Assembly: GCA_023411445.1 (NCBI GenBank)
Contig: JAEYOT010000170.1
Location: 1-7,799, forward strand
DNA length: 7,799 nucleotides
Direction of reading: 5' to 3'
Source: Pseudomonadota bacterium
Lineage (GTDB): Bacteria; Myxococcota_A; Polyangia; Polyangiales; Polyangiaceae
In this document: positions 1 to 6,007 of the stretch, piece after piece
Numbering within the stretch: the first letter of the stretch is position 1
How the letters are laid out: the number at the start of each line of letters is the position of its first letter
The notes under the pieces: generated by a model
The model's input: the letters and a program-made list of their open reading frames with translations, nothing else
Databases searched by the model: none
Told to the model about the DNA's origin: nothing
Position numbers and translations under genes: made by a program

Positions 1-1161
1 CAGCAAGAGCGCGCGGCGCGGCGTGCCTTGCGCCAGCACGGCGCTCGCCAGCCCCTCACCGACAAACTCTTGCGCCACGACGTCCGCGCGGATGCCCAGC
101 CGGACCAGCGCCTCCGCCGTCTTGGGACCGATCGCTCCCACGCGGGCGGCGCCGAACGCCCTCGCGTCTCGTCCCGTTCGTTCGAGCTCCAGCCGCAGCT
201 GCTCCACGCCGTTGCTGCTGGTGAACAGCACCCAGTCGTAGCCGTGCATGCGCGCCACGGCTTCGCTGAAGACGGCAGGCTCCGGCGGCGGCGCGTTGTC
301 GATCATCGGTAGCGCCAGCGGCGTCGCGCCGCGCTCGCGCACGGCAGCGGCTGTCTCGCGCGCTTGCTCGGCGGCGCGCGGGATGGCGATGCGCTTGCCC
401 GACAAGGGCCGCGCGTCGTACCAGCTCAGCTGCTCGCGCAGCGTCACCACCTCGCCGATCAGGATGATGGCTGGATTCTTGAGCCCTGCGTCGTGAGCCG
501 CGCGAGCGATCTGCGCGAGCGGCGCCGTGACGACGCGCTGCTCGGGGCGCGCTCCCCAGTGAATGACGGCGGCGGGCGTCTCCGGTGCGCGCCCGCCGTC
601 GATGATGGCCTGCGTGATCTCGTCGATGCGCCTCATGCCCATCAGCACGCAAATCGTGTCGGTGGCGGTGGCGAGCTTTCGCCACTGCTCCGGCGACCAC
701 TCCTTGCCGGCGCGGTGGCTGCCGGTGATGAACGTCACGCTTCGCGAGACGTCGCGGTGCGTGAGCGAGATGCCGGCGTACGCGCTGGCCGCCACCGGCG
801 AGGAGACGCCCGGCACGATCTCGAACTTGATGCCCGCGTCCGCCAGCGCCAGCGCCTCCTCGGCTCCGCGCGCAAACATCAGGGGATCGCCACCCTTCAG
901 GCGCACCACGCGCTTGCCTTGGCGCGCCAGCTCGATCATCTGCGCGATGATCGCGTCTTGCTCGGCGCTGTCCTCGCCGTAGCGCTTGCCCACGTTGCGC
1001 TGCTCGGCCTGCGGGCAGGCCTCCAGCAGCGCTGGGTGCGCCAGCGCATCGAACAGCACGACGTCCGCGCGCGAGAGAACGGCGTGGCCGCGCACCGTGA
1101 TCAGACCTGGCTCCCCTGCCCCAGCGCCCACGAGCCAGACCTTACCTTGGGGTTGTGACAT
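1..1161 (-). CDS. cobA: Fused uroporphyrinogen-III C-methyltransferase / uroporphyrinogen-III synthase (CobA-HemD), 3' end beyond the window
   Basis: The frame is open from ATG at 1161 to the left edge: 387 residues with no stop. Residues 7-247 are a SAM-dependent uroporphyrinogen-III methyltransferase (SUMT), which makes precorrin-2 for siroheme and cobalamin. Visible motifs are the glycine loop VGAGAGEPGL (11-20), RLKGGDP (87-93), FARGAEE (96-102), VPGVSSP (116-122), AGISLTHR (129-136), TPAAVI (195-200) and IGEVVTLR (235-242). From about residue 253 a uroporphyrinogen-III synthase (HemD) domain begins, which cyclises hydroxymethylbilane: GKRIAIPRAA, then FTSSNGV (313-319) and IGPKTAEAL (344-352). 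HemD is usually about 250 residues, so roughly 110 should lie outside the window. The start is supported by an AAGGA ribosome site at 1171-1175 on the minus strand, 9 nt upstream. Such fusions are known in several phyla. The product is cytoplasmic and acts at the heme/siroheme/B12 branch point. Both domain identities are secure; whether another domain follows HemD cannot be seen. Confidence 0.95.
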   Translation of the reverse strand, partial: MSQPQGKVWLVGAGAGEPGLITVRGHAVLSRADVVLFDALAHPALLEACPQAEQRNVGKRYGEDSAEQDAIIAQMIELARQGKRVVRLKGGDPLMFARGAEEALALADAGIKFEIVPGVSSPVAASAYAGISLTHRDVSRSVTFITGSHRAGKEWSPEQWRKLATATDTICVLMGMRRIDEITQAIIDGGRAPETPAAVIHWGARPEQRVVTAPLAQIARAAHDAGLKNPAIILIGEVVTLREQLSWYDARPLSGKRIAIPRAAEQARETAAAVRERGATPLALPMIDNAPPPEPAVFSEAVARMHGYDWVLFTSSNGVEQLRLELERTGRDARAFGAARVGAIGPKTAEALVRLGIRADVVAQEFVGEGLASAVLAQGTPRRALLL

Positions 1162-1167
1162 AGCCCC

Positions 1168-1175
1168 CCTTCCTT
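1168..1175 (-). promoter_or_regulatory. Ribosome binding site of the cobA-hemD fusion gene
   Basis: The minus strand reads AAGGAAGG, followed by a G-run, just before the ATG at 1161. The AAGGA core is 9 nt from the start codon. It matches the Shine-Dalgarno consensus and fixes this ATG as the start. Confidence 0.6.
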
Positions 1176-1193
1176 ACGACGAAATGGCCCTCA

Positions 1194-1221
1194 CCTGGGG
1201 GCGTGGCTGTGTGCCCCCAGG
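1194..1221 (-). promoter_or_regulatory. Strong GC hairpin in the putative cobA-hemD leader
   Basis: CCTGGGGGC at 1194-1202 is the exact reverse complement of GCCCCCAGG at 1213-1221, with a 10-nt loop: a perfect 9-bp, G/C-rich stem. It lies 33 nt upstream of the cobA-hemD ATG, so it would be in the 5' leader if transcription starts further upstream. No T-run follows it on either strand, so it is not a classic intrinsic terminator. It could be a leader regulatory structure, an RNA-stability element or a DNA-binding site. The pairing is seen directly; the role is unknown. Confidence 0.45.
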
Positions 1222-1247
1222 GCCCGCGTACTAGCGTCAGAGGAAAC

Positions 1248-1275
1248 AACATAACCATTTAGAATCATTTGCAAA
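1248..1275 (-). promoter_or_regulatory. Weak candidate sigma-70 promoter for cobA-hemD
   Basis: On the minus strand TTTGCA (1275-1270) and TATGTT (1253-1248) are separated by 16 nt, each matching 4 of 6 consensus bases. This would start transcription near 1241 and give a leader of about 80 nt containing the hairpin at 1194-1221. It lies in the only AT-rich stretch upstream of the gene. The match is weak. Confidence 0.25.
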
Positions 1276-1280
1276 TATTC
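1262..1280. promoter_or_regulatory. Palindromic candidate operator in the divergent promoter region
   Basis: ATTTGCAAAT at 1267-1276 is a perfect 10-bp palindrome. It is flanked by GAAT (1262-1265) and ATTC (1277-1280), which also form an inverted pair, offset by one base. It lies in an AT-rich island in otherwise very GC-rich DNA, between two divergent genes and about 11 bp upstream of the candidate -35 at 1288. This is the layout expected for a dimeric regulator's binding site. No particular regulator is recognised. Confidence 0.35.
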
Positions 1281-1287
1281 CTGGGCA

Positions 1288-1316
1288 TTGACCGCAGGTT
1301 CGAGCAGCCGATTAAT
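1288..1316 (+). promoter_or_regulatory. Candidate sigma-70 promoter for the GYF_2/GAF gene
   Basis: TTGACC at 1288-1293 matches the -35 consensus at 5 of 6 bases. After a 17-nt spacer, ATTAAT at 1311-1316 matches the -10 at 4 of 6. Transcription would start near 1323, leaving a leader of about 50 nt before the ATG at 1373. This argues against the in-frame TTG at 1316, which would lie inside the -10 element. Confidence 0.45.
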
Positions 1317-1359
1317 TGTCCCACCCTGTGCGTGAGTGTCGCGACAACGGCTACGGGGT

Positions 1360-1363
1360 AGGA
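1360..1363 (+). promoter_or_regulatory. Ribosome binding site deciding the start of the GYF_2/GAF gene
   Basis: The sequence GGGGTAGGA ends at 1363 and carries an AGGA core 9 nt before the ATG at 1373. The in-frame TTG at 1316 has no comparable site, so the ATG is preferred. Confidence 0.5.
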
Positions 1364-1372
1364 CCTTTCCCG

Positions 1373-2209
1373 ATGCAGGTGGAAACGAACAGTGACGCAG
1401 CACCGAGTGACCGCTGGTTCGTGACCAACGGCGTGGTCGCGGTGGGGCCAGTGACGTTCGAGCTGGTCCTGCGCGGCGTCGCGCACGGCCGCATCTCGGC
1501 GTCTTCGTTCGTCCGCCACGAGTCGTGGCAGGTGTGGCGACGGCTGGACGAGCTGGAGTCGCTCAGCGCCGTCCATCGCCGCAAGACAATCGAAGATCTG
1601 GCCAGCGCCAGCGCCGGCGTGGAGGAGCGCGCGCGCAGCGTGTTCAGCGAGCCGCCGCCTCCGCCCAGCGGCGAAGAGCTGTCGTCGCGCCCAGTGAACC
1701 TGCAGCCGGCCCAGCGCGCCAGCTTCCGCCCCGTGTCGGTGGATCCTGTCGGGGTGTTGTCGAACGCGAGCGAGCTACAAGACGCGCTCTTGCTCACCGT
1801 CTCGACCGCGGTGGCGGCCGCCTCGGCCGACGTGGGCTTGGTGCACCGGGTGCGCGGCGATCTCAACGCCGCCGTCACGGTCGGTGGCCACGGGCCAGGC
1901 ACCGAGCAGCTGCTCGGGGAGCGGCTGGCCAAAGACGACCCGACGTTGCTCGCCGCGCGTGGTGGCCGCACGGTGTTGTCCGAGCCGCTGCCGGGCGACG
2001 TGTCACGCTACATCATCGGCCGCATCGCGCGCTGCCTACCAGAGCCGGAGAGCGTCGCGATGGTGCCGCTCTTGCTCTACGGAGAGCTCATTGCCCTGTT
2101 CGAGATTGGCCGACGCGGCCGCGCCCTGCGGGCCCACGAGGTGGCGCGCGTGGAGGACGTGGTCGAGGCGCTCGCCGAGCGTACGGTCGTGATGGGCTGG
2201 CTGGACTGA
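1373..2209 (+). CDS. GYF_2-like / GAF-like two-domain protein of unknown function
   Basis: The gene encodes 278 residues from ATG 1373 to TGA 2207-2209. Residues 14-64 resemble the GYF_2 (DUF4339) module: an aromatic start (RWFV), a VGPV turn, a helix, then a G+I strand (HGRISASSF) and a conserved W-x-x-W-type region (SWQVWRRLDEL). A linker of about 65-128 follows, with five consecutive prolines at 94-98. Residues 130-272 look like a GAF fold: an N-terminal alanine-rich helix, a central beta region, VPLLLYGELIALFEIGR near 221-237 and a closing long helix. There is no kinase, cyclase, DNA-binding domain, signal peptide or membrane segment, so it is probably cytoplasmic. By family knowledge GYF_2 mediates protein contacts and GAF binds small ligands or mediates dimerisation; a sensory or scaffold role is inference. 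It diverges from cobA-hemD and converges on the ABC operon with a 15-bp gap. Confidence 0.8.
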   Translation: MQVETNSDAAPSDRWFVTNGVVAVGPVTFELVLRGVAHGRISASSFVRHESWQVWRRLDELESLSAVHRRKTIEDLASASAGVEERARSVFSEPPPPPSGEELSSRPVNLQPAQRASFRPVSVDPVGVLSNASELQDALLLTVSTAVAAASADVGLVHRVRGDLNAAVTVGGHGPGTEQLLGERLAKDDPTLLAARGGRTVLSEPLPGDVSRYIIGRIARCLPEPESVAMVPLLLYGELIALFEIGRRGRALRAHEVARVEDVVEALAERTVVMGWLD

Positions 2210-2224
2210 GCCGCAGCGCGATCC

Positions 2225-4078
2225 TCACTCCGCCGTGGCGGCGGCGCCGAGGTTGCGGCTGGACGGCGTCTCGCTACGCGAAAACTGCAGCTCGTGCAGG
2301 CGCGCGTACAGGCCGCCCTGCGCGATCAGCTGCTCGTGGCTGCCCTGCTCCACCAAGCGCCCACGCTGCAGCACCAAGATGCGATCGGCGGCCCGCACCG
2401 TGCTCAGGCGGTGCGCGATCACGAGCGCCGTGCGCCCGCGCAGCAGCTCGGCCAGCGCCAGCGACAAGCGCGACTCCGTGTCGCTGTCGATGCTGGCGGT
2501 AGCCTCGTCCAAGATCAGGATCGGCGCGTCGCGGTACATGGCGCGCGCGAACGCGATCAGCTGGCGCTCACCGGTGGAGAAGTTCTTGCCCTGCTCTTGC
2601 ACGGGCGTGTCCAGACCCAGCTCGCGCCGAGCGAAAACTTCATATGCCCCGAGCCGCTTCAGCACCTCCTCCACACGCGCGCGATCCGGCTCGGCGCCAG
2701 CGGCCACGTTGGTGAGCACCGTGCCGGGGAACAGGTACACGTCCTGCGGCACCACGGCGAACAGGCTGCGCAGCTCCTCGCGGTCGTAGCGCTGCACGTC
2801 CTTGCCGCGCACGCGCACGGAGCCGCTCGCGATCTCGTACAAGCGGAGCAACAGCGCGGTGATGGTCGTCTTGCCCGAGCCGGTCGGGCCGACCAGCGCG
2901 ACCTTCTCGCCGCGCGGCACCTTGAAGGAGAGGTCCCGCAGCACCGGCACGCCGGGCTTGTACTCGAACGTGACGTGCTCCAGCTCCACGTCGTACGCGG
3001 GATCGCCCGGCTCGCCGCGCTGCTCGGGCGGGCAGTCCGGATCCGGCGCGTCCAGCAAGCCGAACACGCGCTCCGCCCCCGCCATGGCGCTCTGCAGCAA
3101 GGTGTAGCGCTGGGCCAGCGCGCTGATCGGCTCGAAGAACGCCGCCAGGTAGGCCGAGAACGCCACCAGGGTGCCGAAGCTGGCCGGCTGGTAGCCGAGC
3201 GAGACGACGATGGACGCCAGACAAATGGCTCCCACCGTGTCGATCGCTGCGTCCTGGATCGCGTCCCACTTGATGGCCGAGTTGTTGGCGTCGCGGTACT
3301 CCGCGTTGACCTCGTCGAACTCGCGCGCCGCCGCCGACTGCCGCCCGAACGCCTGGATCACGGTCATCCCGCTGACCTGCTCGTTGGTGGTGGCGTTCAT
3401 GCGCGCGGTGGTGCTGCGGATCGAGCGAAACGCCTCGCGCATGCGCCGGCGCACCACTAGTACCAACAGCGCGATCGGCGGCACGCCGACGAACGCGAAC
3501 AGCGACAGCCGCGCGTCCAGCGACCACATCAAGGTGACGATACCGACCAGCTTGATCAGGTCCCCCACCGAGAGCAGCGCGCCGGACGCGAACAACTCCA
3601 GCATGGCGTCTACGTCGTTGGTGACGCGCGACACCAGCTTGCCCACCAGCTGGCGATCGAAGAAGCCGAGGCGCTGCCGGTGCAAGAAGCGGAACACGTG
3701 ACCGCGCAGGTCGGCCATGGCGCGCGCGCCGGCAACTTGCATCGCGTACATCTGCGCGAAGCCGAGCGCTTGCTCGATCACCAGCACCGCCACGAGCAGC
3801 AGCCCGCCCCGCATCAGCGTGGCTTCGTCGCCCGCGACCACGCCGTCGTCGATGGCGCTGCGCATGATCAGCGGACGAATCAGCGCCGCGCCGGTCGTGA
3901 ACAAGATGACGACGAGCGAGACCCAGAGCAGGGCCTGGTGCGGCGCCACGAACGGCCAAATCTTCTTCACCAACTGCAGGTCGTAGGCCTTGCCGAAGCG
4001 CTCTTCTTCGTGGAAAGCCTTGAGCGCGGCGGCGGCGCGCTCGTTGCGGGCGGGCGGCTTGGGCTGCGGGGTGCTCAC
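2225..4078 (-). CDS. ABC exporter half-transporter with the catalytic ATP site (MdlB/BmrD-like)
   Basis: This 617-residue protein has the standard membrane-domain then ATPase layout, with six predicted helices (about 42-70, 91-117, 163-185, 189-210, 274-296, 301-325). The ATPase has the A-loop tyrosine Y373, Walker A GPTGSGKT (397-404), Q-loop Q445, signature FSTGERQ (500-506), Walker B LILDE with catalytic E525, D-loop D531 and switch H556. The signature departs from LSGGQ while the catalytic glutamate is intact, as in the MdlB/BmrD/TM288-type partner of heterodimeric exporters. The start is GTG at 4078; its first four bases, GTGA, overlap the upstream gene's TGA stop. An AGGTG site at 4084-4088 on the minus strand, 5 nt away, supports translational coupling. 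It should pair with the product of the upstream gene in the inner membrane. The substrate (drug, lipid or peptide) cannot be told from sequence. Confidence 0.93.
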   Translation of the reverse strand: MSTPQPKPPARNERAAAALKAFHEEERFGKAYDLQLVKKIWPFVAPHQALLWVSLVVILFTTGAALIRPLIMRSAIDDGVVAGDEATLMRGGLLLVAVLVIEQALGFAQMYAMQVAGARAMADLRGHVFRFLHRQRLGFFDRQLVGKLVSRVTNDVDAMLELFASGALLSVGDLIKLVGIVTLMWSLDARLSLFAFVGVPPIALLVLVVRRRMREAFRSIRSTTARMNATTNEQVSGMTVIQAFGRQSAAAREFDEVNAEYRDANNSAIKWDAIQDAAIDTVGAICLASIVVSLGYQPASFGTLVAFSAYLAAFFEPISALAQRYTLLQSAMAGAERVFGLLDAPDPDCPPEQRGEPGDPAYDVELEHVTFEYKPGVPVLRDLSFKVPRGEKVALVGPTGSGKTTITALLLRLYEIASGSVRVRGKDVQRYDREELRSLFAVVPQDVYLFPGTVLTNVAAGAEPDRARVEEVLKRLGAYEVFARRELGLDTPVQEQGKNFSTGERQLIAFARAMYRDAPILILDEATASIDSDTESRLSLALAELLRGRTALVIAHRLSTVRAADRILVLQRGRLVEQGSHEQLIAQGGLYARLHELQFSRSETPSSRNLGAAATAE

Positions 4079-5940
4079 GGGTTCACCTGCTCCGAGCCAG
4101 TCAGCGGAGCCGGCTCGACGGGCCCGCCCTCCAGCGCCTGCAGCTCGCGCTCGATGCGTTGCTCTTCGGCGAAGGCGGCGTACAGACCGCCCGCGCGGCG
4201 TAGCTCGTCGTGGGTGCCGGACTCCACCACCCGGCCCTGCTCCAGCACCAAGATGCGATCACAGTGCGACGCGGCGGCCACGCGGTGCGTGATCAAGATC
4301 AGGGAGCGCTGCTGGCGCTGCCGATCGATGGCGTCCAAGATGCCGCGCTCGGTGCGGGCGTCCACCGCGCTCAGCGGATCATCCAAGATCAGGATCTTGG
4401 GCTCGGTGACGAAAGCTGCCGCGAGCGCGACGCGTTGCTTCTGGCCACCGGAGAGCTGCACGCCCCGCTCGCCCACCACCGTGTCGAAGCCGTCCGGCAG
4501 CTCGCGCACCTCGTCGGCGATGCGCGCCTCCTCCGCGGCTCGATGAGCGCGCTCGCTGGCCTCCGCCGAGTCCGGATCGTCCAGCGAGAAGGCGATGTTG
4601 CGCCCGACCGTGGTGCTGAACAAAAACGCGTTCTGCTGCGCGTAGCCGACCGTCTTTCTGACGGTATTCAGCGGCAGATCGCACACGTCGATGTCACCGA
4701 GGAACACGCTGCCGCGCGGCGTGGGTAGCAGGCGCGCGAGCAGCAGCGCCAGGGTGGACTTGCCAGCGCCCGTCCGACCCACGATGGCCAGCGACTGGCC
4801 CGGCGCGAGCTCGAAGGCGACGTCGTCCAGCACCTTGCGGTCTTGGTAGGCGAAGCTCAAGCCGCGGACCTCGAGCCCGTCCGGCACGCGCTGGGGATGC
4901 AGCGGGCCGTCCTTGATGTCCGGCTCGGCCGTGAAGATCTCCGGGAGCCGTGAGTAGGAAGCGCGGCCGCGCTGCAGCATGCCGACGATGAAGCCGAGCG
5001 ACATCAGCGGCCAGGTCAGCCGCCCGAGCGCGCGCGTGAAGGCGAGAAACTGTCCCTTGTTCAGCTCTCCCCGCATCACCAAGTCGCCGCCGTACCAGAA
5101 CACCACCAGCACGCCGAGCGCGAGCGTGACCTGCAGGATCGGCGCCATCGAGCCGCGCAAGCGCGCCAGCCGCAGGCTCTTCTGCAGGTAGTTCTCGTTG
5201 GTGACCTCGAAGGCCTCGGCCTCGCGCTGCTCCAGCGCGAACGAGCGCACCACTCGCACGCCCGCCACGCTGGCTTGCACGCGCGAGCTCATCTCACCGA
5301 GCGCGGCCTGCGCGTCACGCGTGCCCGTGAAGAAGCGAGAGGAGAAGGCGCGCGTGACCAGCAAGATGAGCGGCAGCGGCAGCATGGCGGCGCCCGTGAG
5401 CTTGACCGACATCGGCAACGTGACGCAGAGGGCGCTGATCAGCGCGAACAACGTGTTGATCACGTTGAGCACGCCGAAGCCGAGCAAGAGGCGCACCTGG
5501 GTCAGGTCGTTCGTGACCCGGCTCATGATCTCGCCCGTGCTCATGCGCCGGTAGAACGAGGGACCGAGCGTCAGCAGCTTGGCCGACAGCACGCGCCTGA
5601 GCTCGTACTCCGCGTTGCGCCCCGCGTTGAAGACGGCCACGCGCGAGAGCACGCGCACGCCGAACGCGAAGAGCGCCACCACCACCAGCCACAGGCCCAG
5701 CTGTACGGCCGGCCCCCGCTCGTGATGGTCGGCCAGGTTGATGGCCTCCGCGAAGCGCGTGTCGAACCAGTACTGCGACGCTTGGTAGACAGCGAGCAGG
5801 ACCAAGCCGGCCAGGTAGCGGCGGCGCTGGCGTTTGAACTGCTCCCACAAGCCCACCGGCGTGGCGGCCGCGATCGGATCGACGGCTGCCAGCCCGAAGG
5901 GGGGCGGATCGGAAGCGTAGGGCGGTGCGGCAGCGCTCAT
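4075..5940 (-). CDS. ABC exporter half-transporter with the degenerate ATP site (MdlA/BmrC-like)
   Basis: From ATG 5940 this is 621 residues, of normal length for a half-transporter. A proline/alanine-rich N-terminus of about 30 residues precedes a six-helix membrane domain, in which the first helix starts near residue 41 (RYLAGLVLLAVYQ). ATPase motifs are A-loop Y365, Walker A GRTGAGKS (388-395), Q-loop Q436, a canonical signature LSGGQKQ (496-502), Walker B ILILDD with D521 in place of the catalytic glutamate, D-loop D527 and switch H552. LDDPLSAVD is typical of MdlA/BmrC/LmrC-type subunits. It is the first gene of a two-gene operon and its stop overlaps the next start. An in-frame TTG at 5988 would add 16 residues. 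Neither start has a convincing ribosome site; ATG is preferred because the TTG lies only 20 bp from the divergent gene's start. Export polarity is known for the family; the substrate is unknown. Confidence 0.92.
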   Translation of the reverse strand: MSAAAPPYASDPPPFGLAAVDPIAAATPVGLWEQFKRQRRRYLAGLVLLAVYQASQYWFDTRFAEAINLADHHERGPAVQLGLWLVVVALFAFGVRVLSRVAVFNAGRNAEYELRRVLSAKLLTLGPSFYRRMSTGEIMSRVTNDLTQVRLLLGFGVLNVINTLFALISALCVTLPMSVKLTGAAMLPLPLILLVTRAFSSRFFTGTRDAQAALGEMSSRVQASVAGVRVVRSFALEQREAEAFEVTNENYLQKSLRLARLRGSMAPILQVTLALGVLVVFWYGGDLVMRGELNKGQFLAFTRALGRLTWPLMSLGFIVGMLQRGRASYSRLPEIFTAEPDIKDGPLHPQRVPDGLEVRGLSFAYQDRKVLDDVAFELAPGQSLAIVGRTGAGKSTLALLLARLLPTPRGSVFLGDIDVCDLPLNTVRKTVGYAQQNAFLFSTTVGRNIAFSLDDPDSAEASERAHRAAEEARIADEVRELPDGFDTVVGERGVQLSGGQKQRVALAAAFVTEPKILILDDPLSAVDARTERGILDAIDRQRQQRSLILITHRVAAASHCDRILVLEQGRVVESGTHDELRRAGGLYAAFAEEQRIERELQALEGGPVEPAPLTGSEQVNP

Positions 5941-6007
5941 CGGACCGAAAGGCACCCGCCATGTGGAGTTGAGGCGCCCCAGGGTCAAGACCTAGGATGC
6001 CGCCCAC
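5941..6007. promoter_or_regulatory. Divergent intergenic gap between the ABC exporter operon and the amine oxidase
   Basis: Only 67 bp separate the two start codons, so promoters and control sites must be packed together or lie inside coding DNA. A small inverted repeat, GGTC-AA-GACC, occupies 5983-5992, next to the 6-bp palindrome CCTAGG (5991-5996). A possible plus-strand TTGAGG (5969-5974), 18-nt spacer and TAGGAT (5993-5998) would put transcription within a few bases of the oxidase ATG, and it overlaps the AGGA ribosome site at 5994-5997. No convincing promoter is visible for the minus strand. All of these matches are weak. Confidence 0.3.

Noticed and set aside
56..700. 214-residue minus-strand open frame
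   Set aside because: It is in a different frame from the CobA-HemD fusion, which shows conserved motifs throughout. The translation is arginine/alanine-rich low-complexity sequence typical of shadow frames in GC-rich DNA.
1316..1372. In-frame TTG start that would lengthen the GYF_2/GAF protein by 19 residues
   Set aside because: It overlaps the candidate -10 element and has no ribosome site, while ATG 1373 has AGGA at a good distance and begins just before the recognisable domain.
1162..1372. Cobalamin riboswitch upstream of cobA-hemD
   Set aside because: No recognisable B12-box or multi-helix cobalamin aptamer is present. Only one simple hairpin is visible and the leader looks too short.
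2640..3959. 439-residue minus-strand open frame
   Set aside because: It is out of frame within the ABC half-transporter gene, and its translation is low-complexity and arginine-rich with no family motifs.
2369..4260. Identical 18-mer CAGCACCAAGATGCGATC at 2369-2386 and 4243-4260
   Set aside because: Both copies encode the same conserved DRILVL segment after the switch histidine in the two paralogous ABC subunits. This is coding conservation, not a mobile or regulatory repeat.
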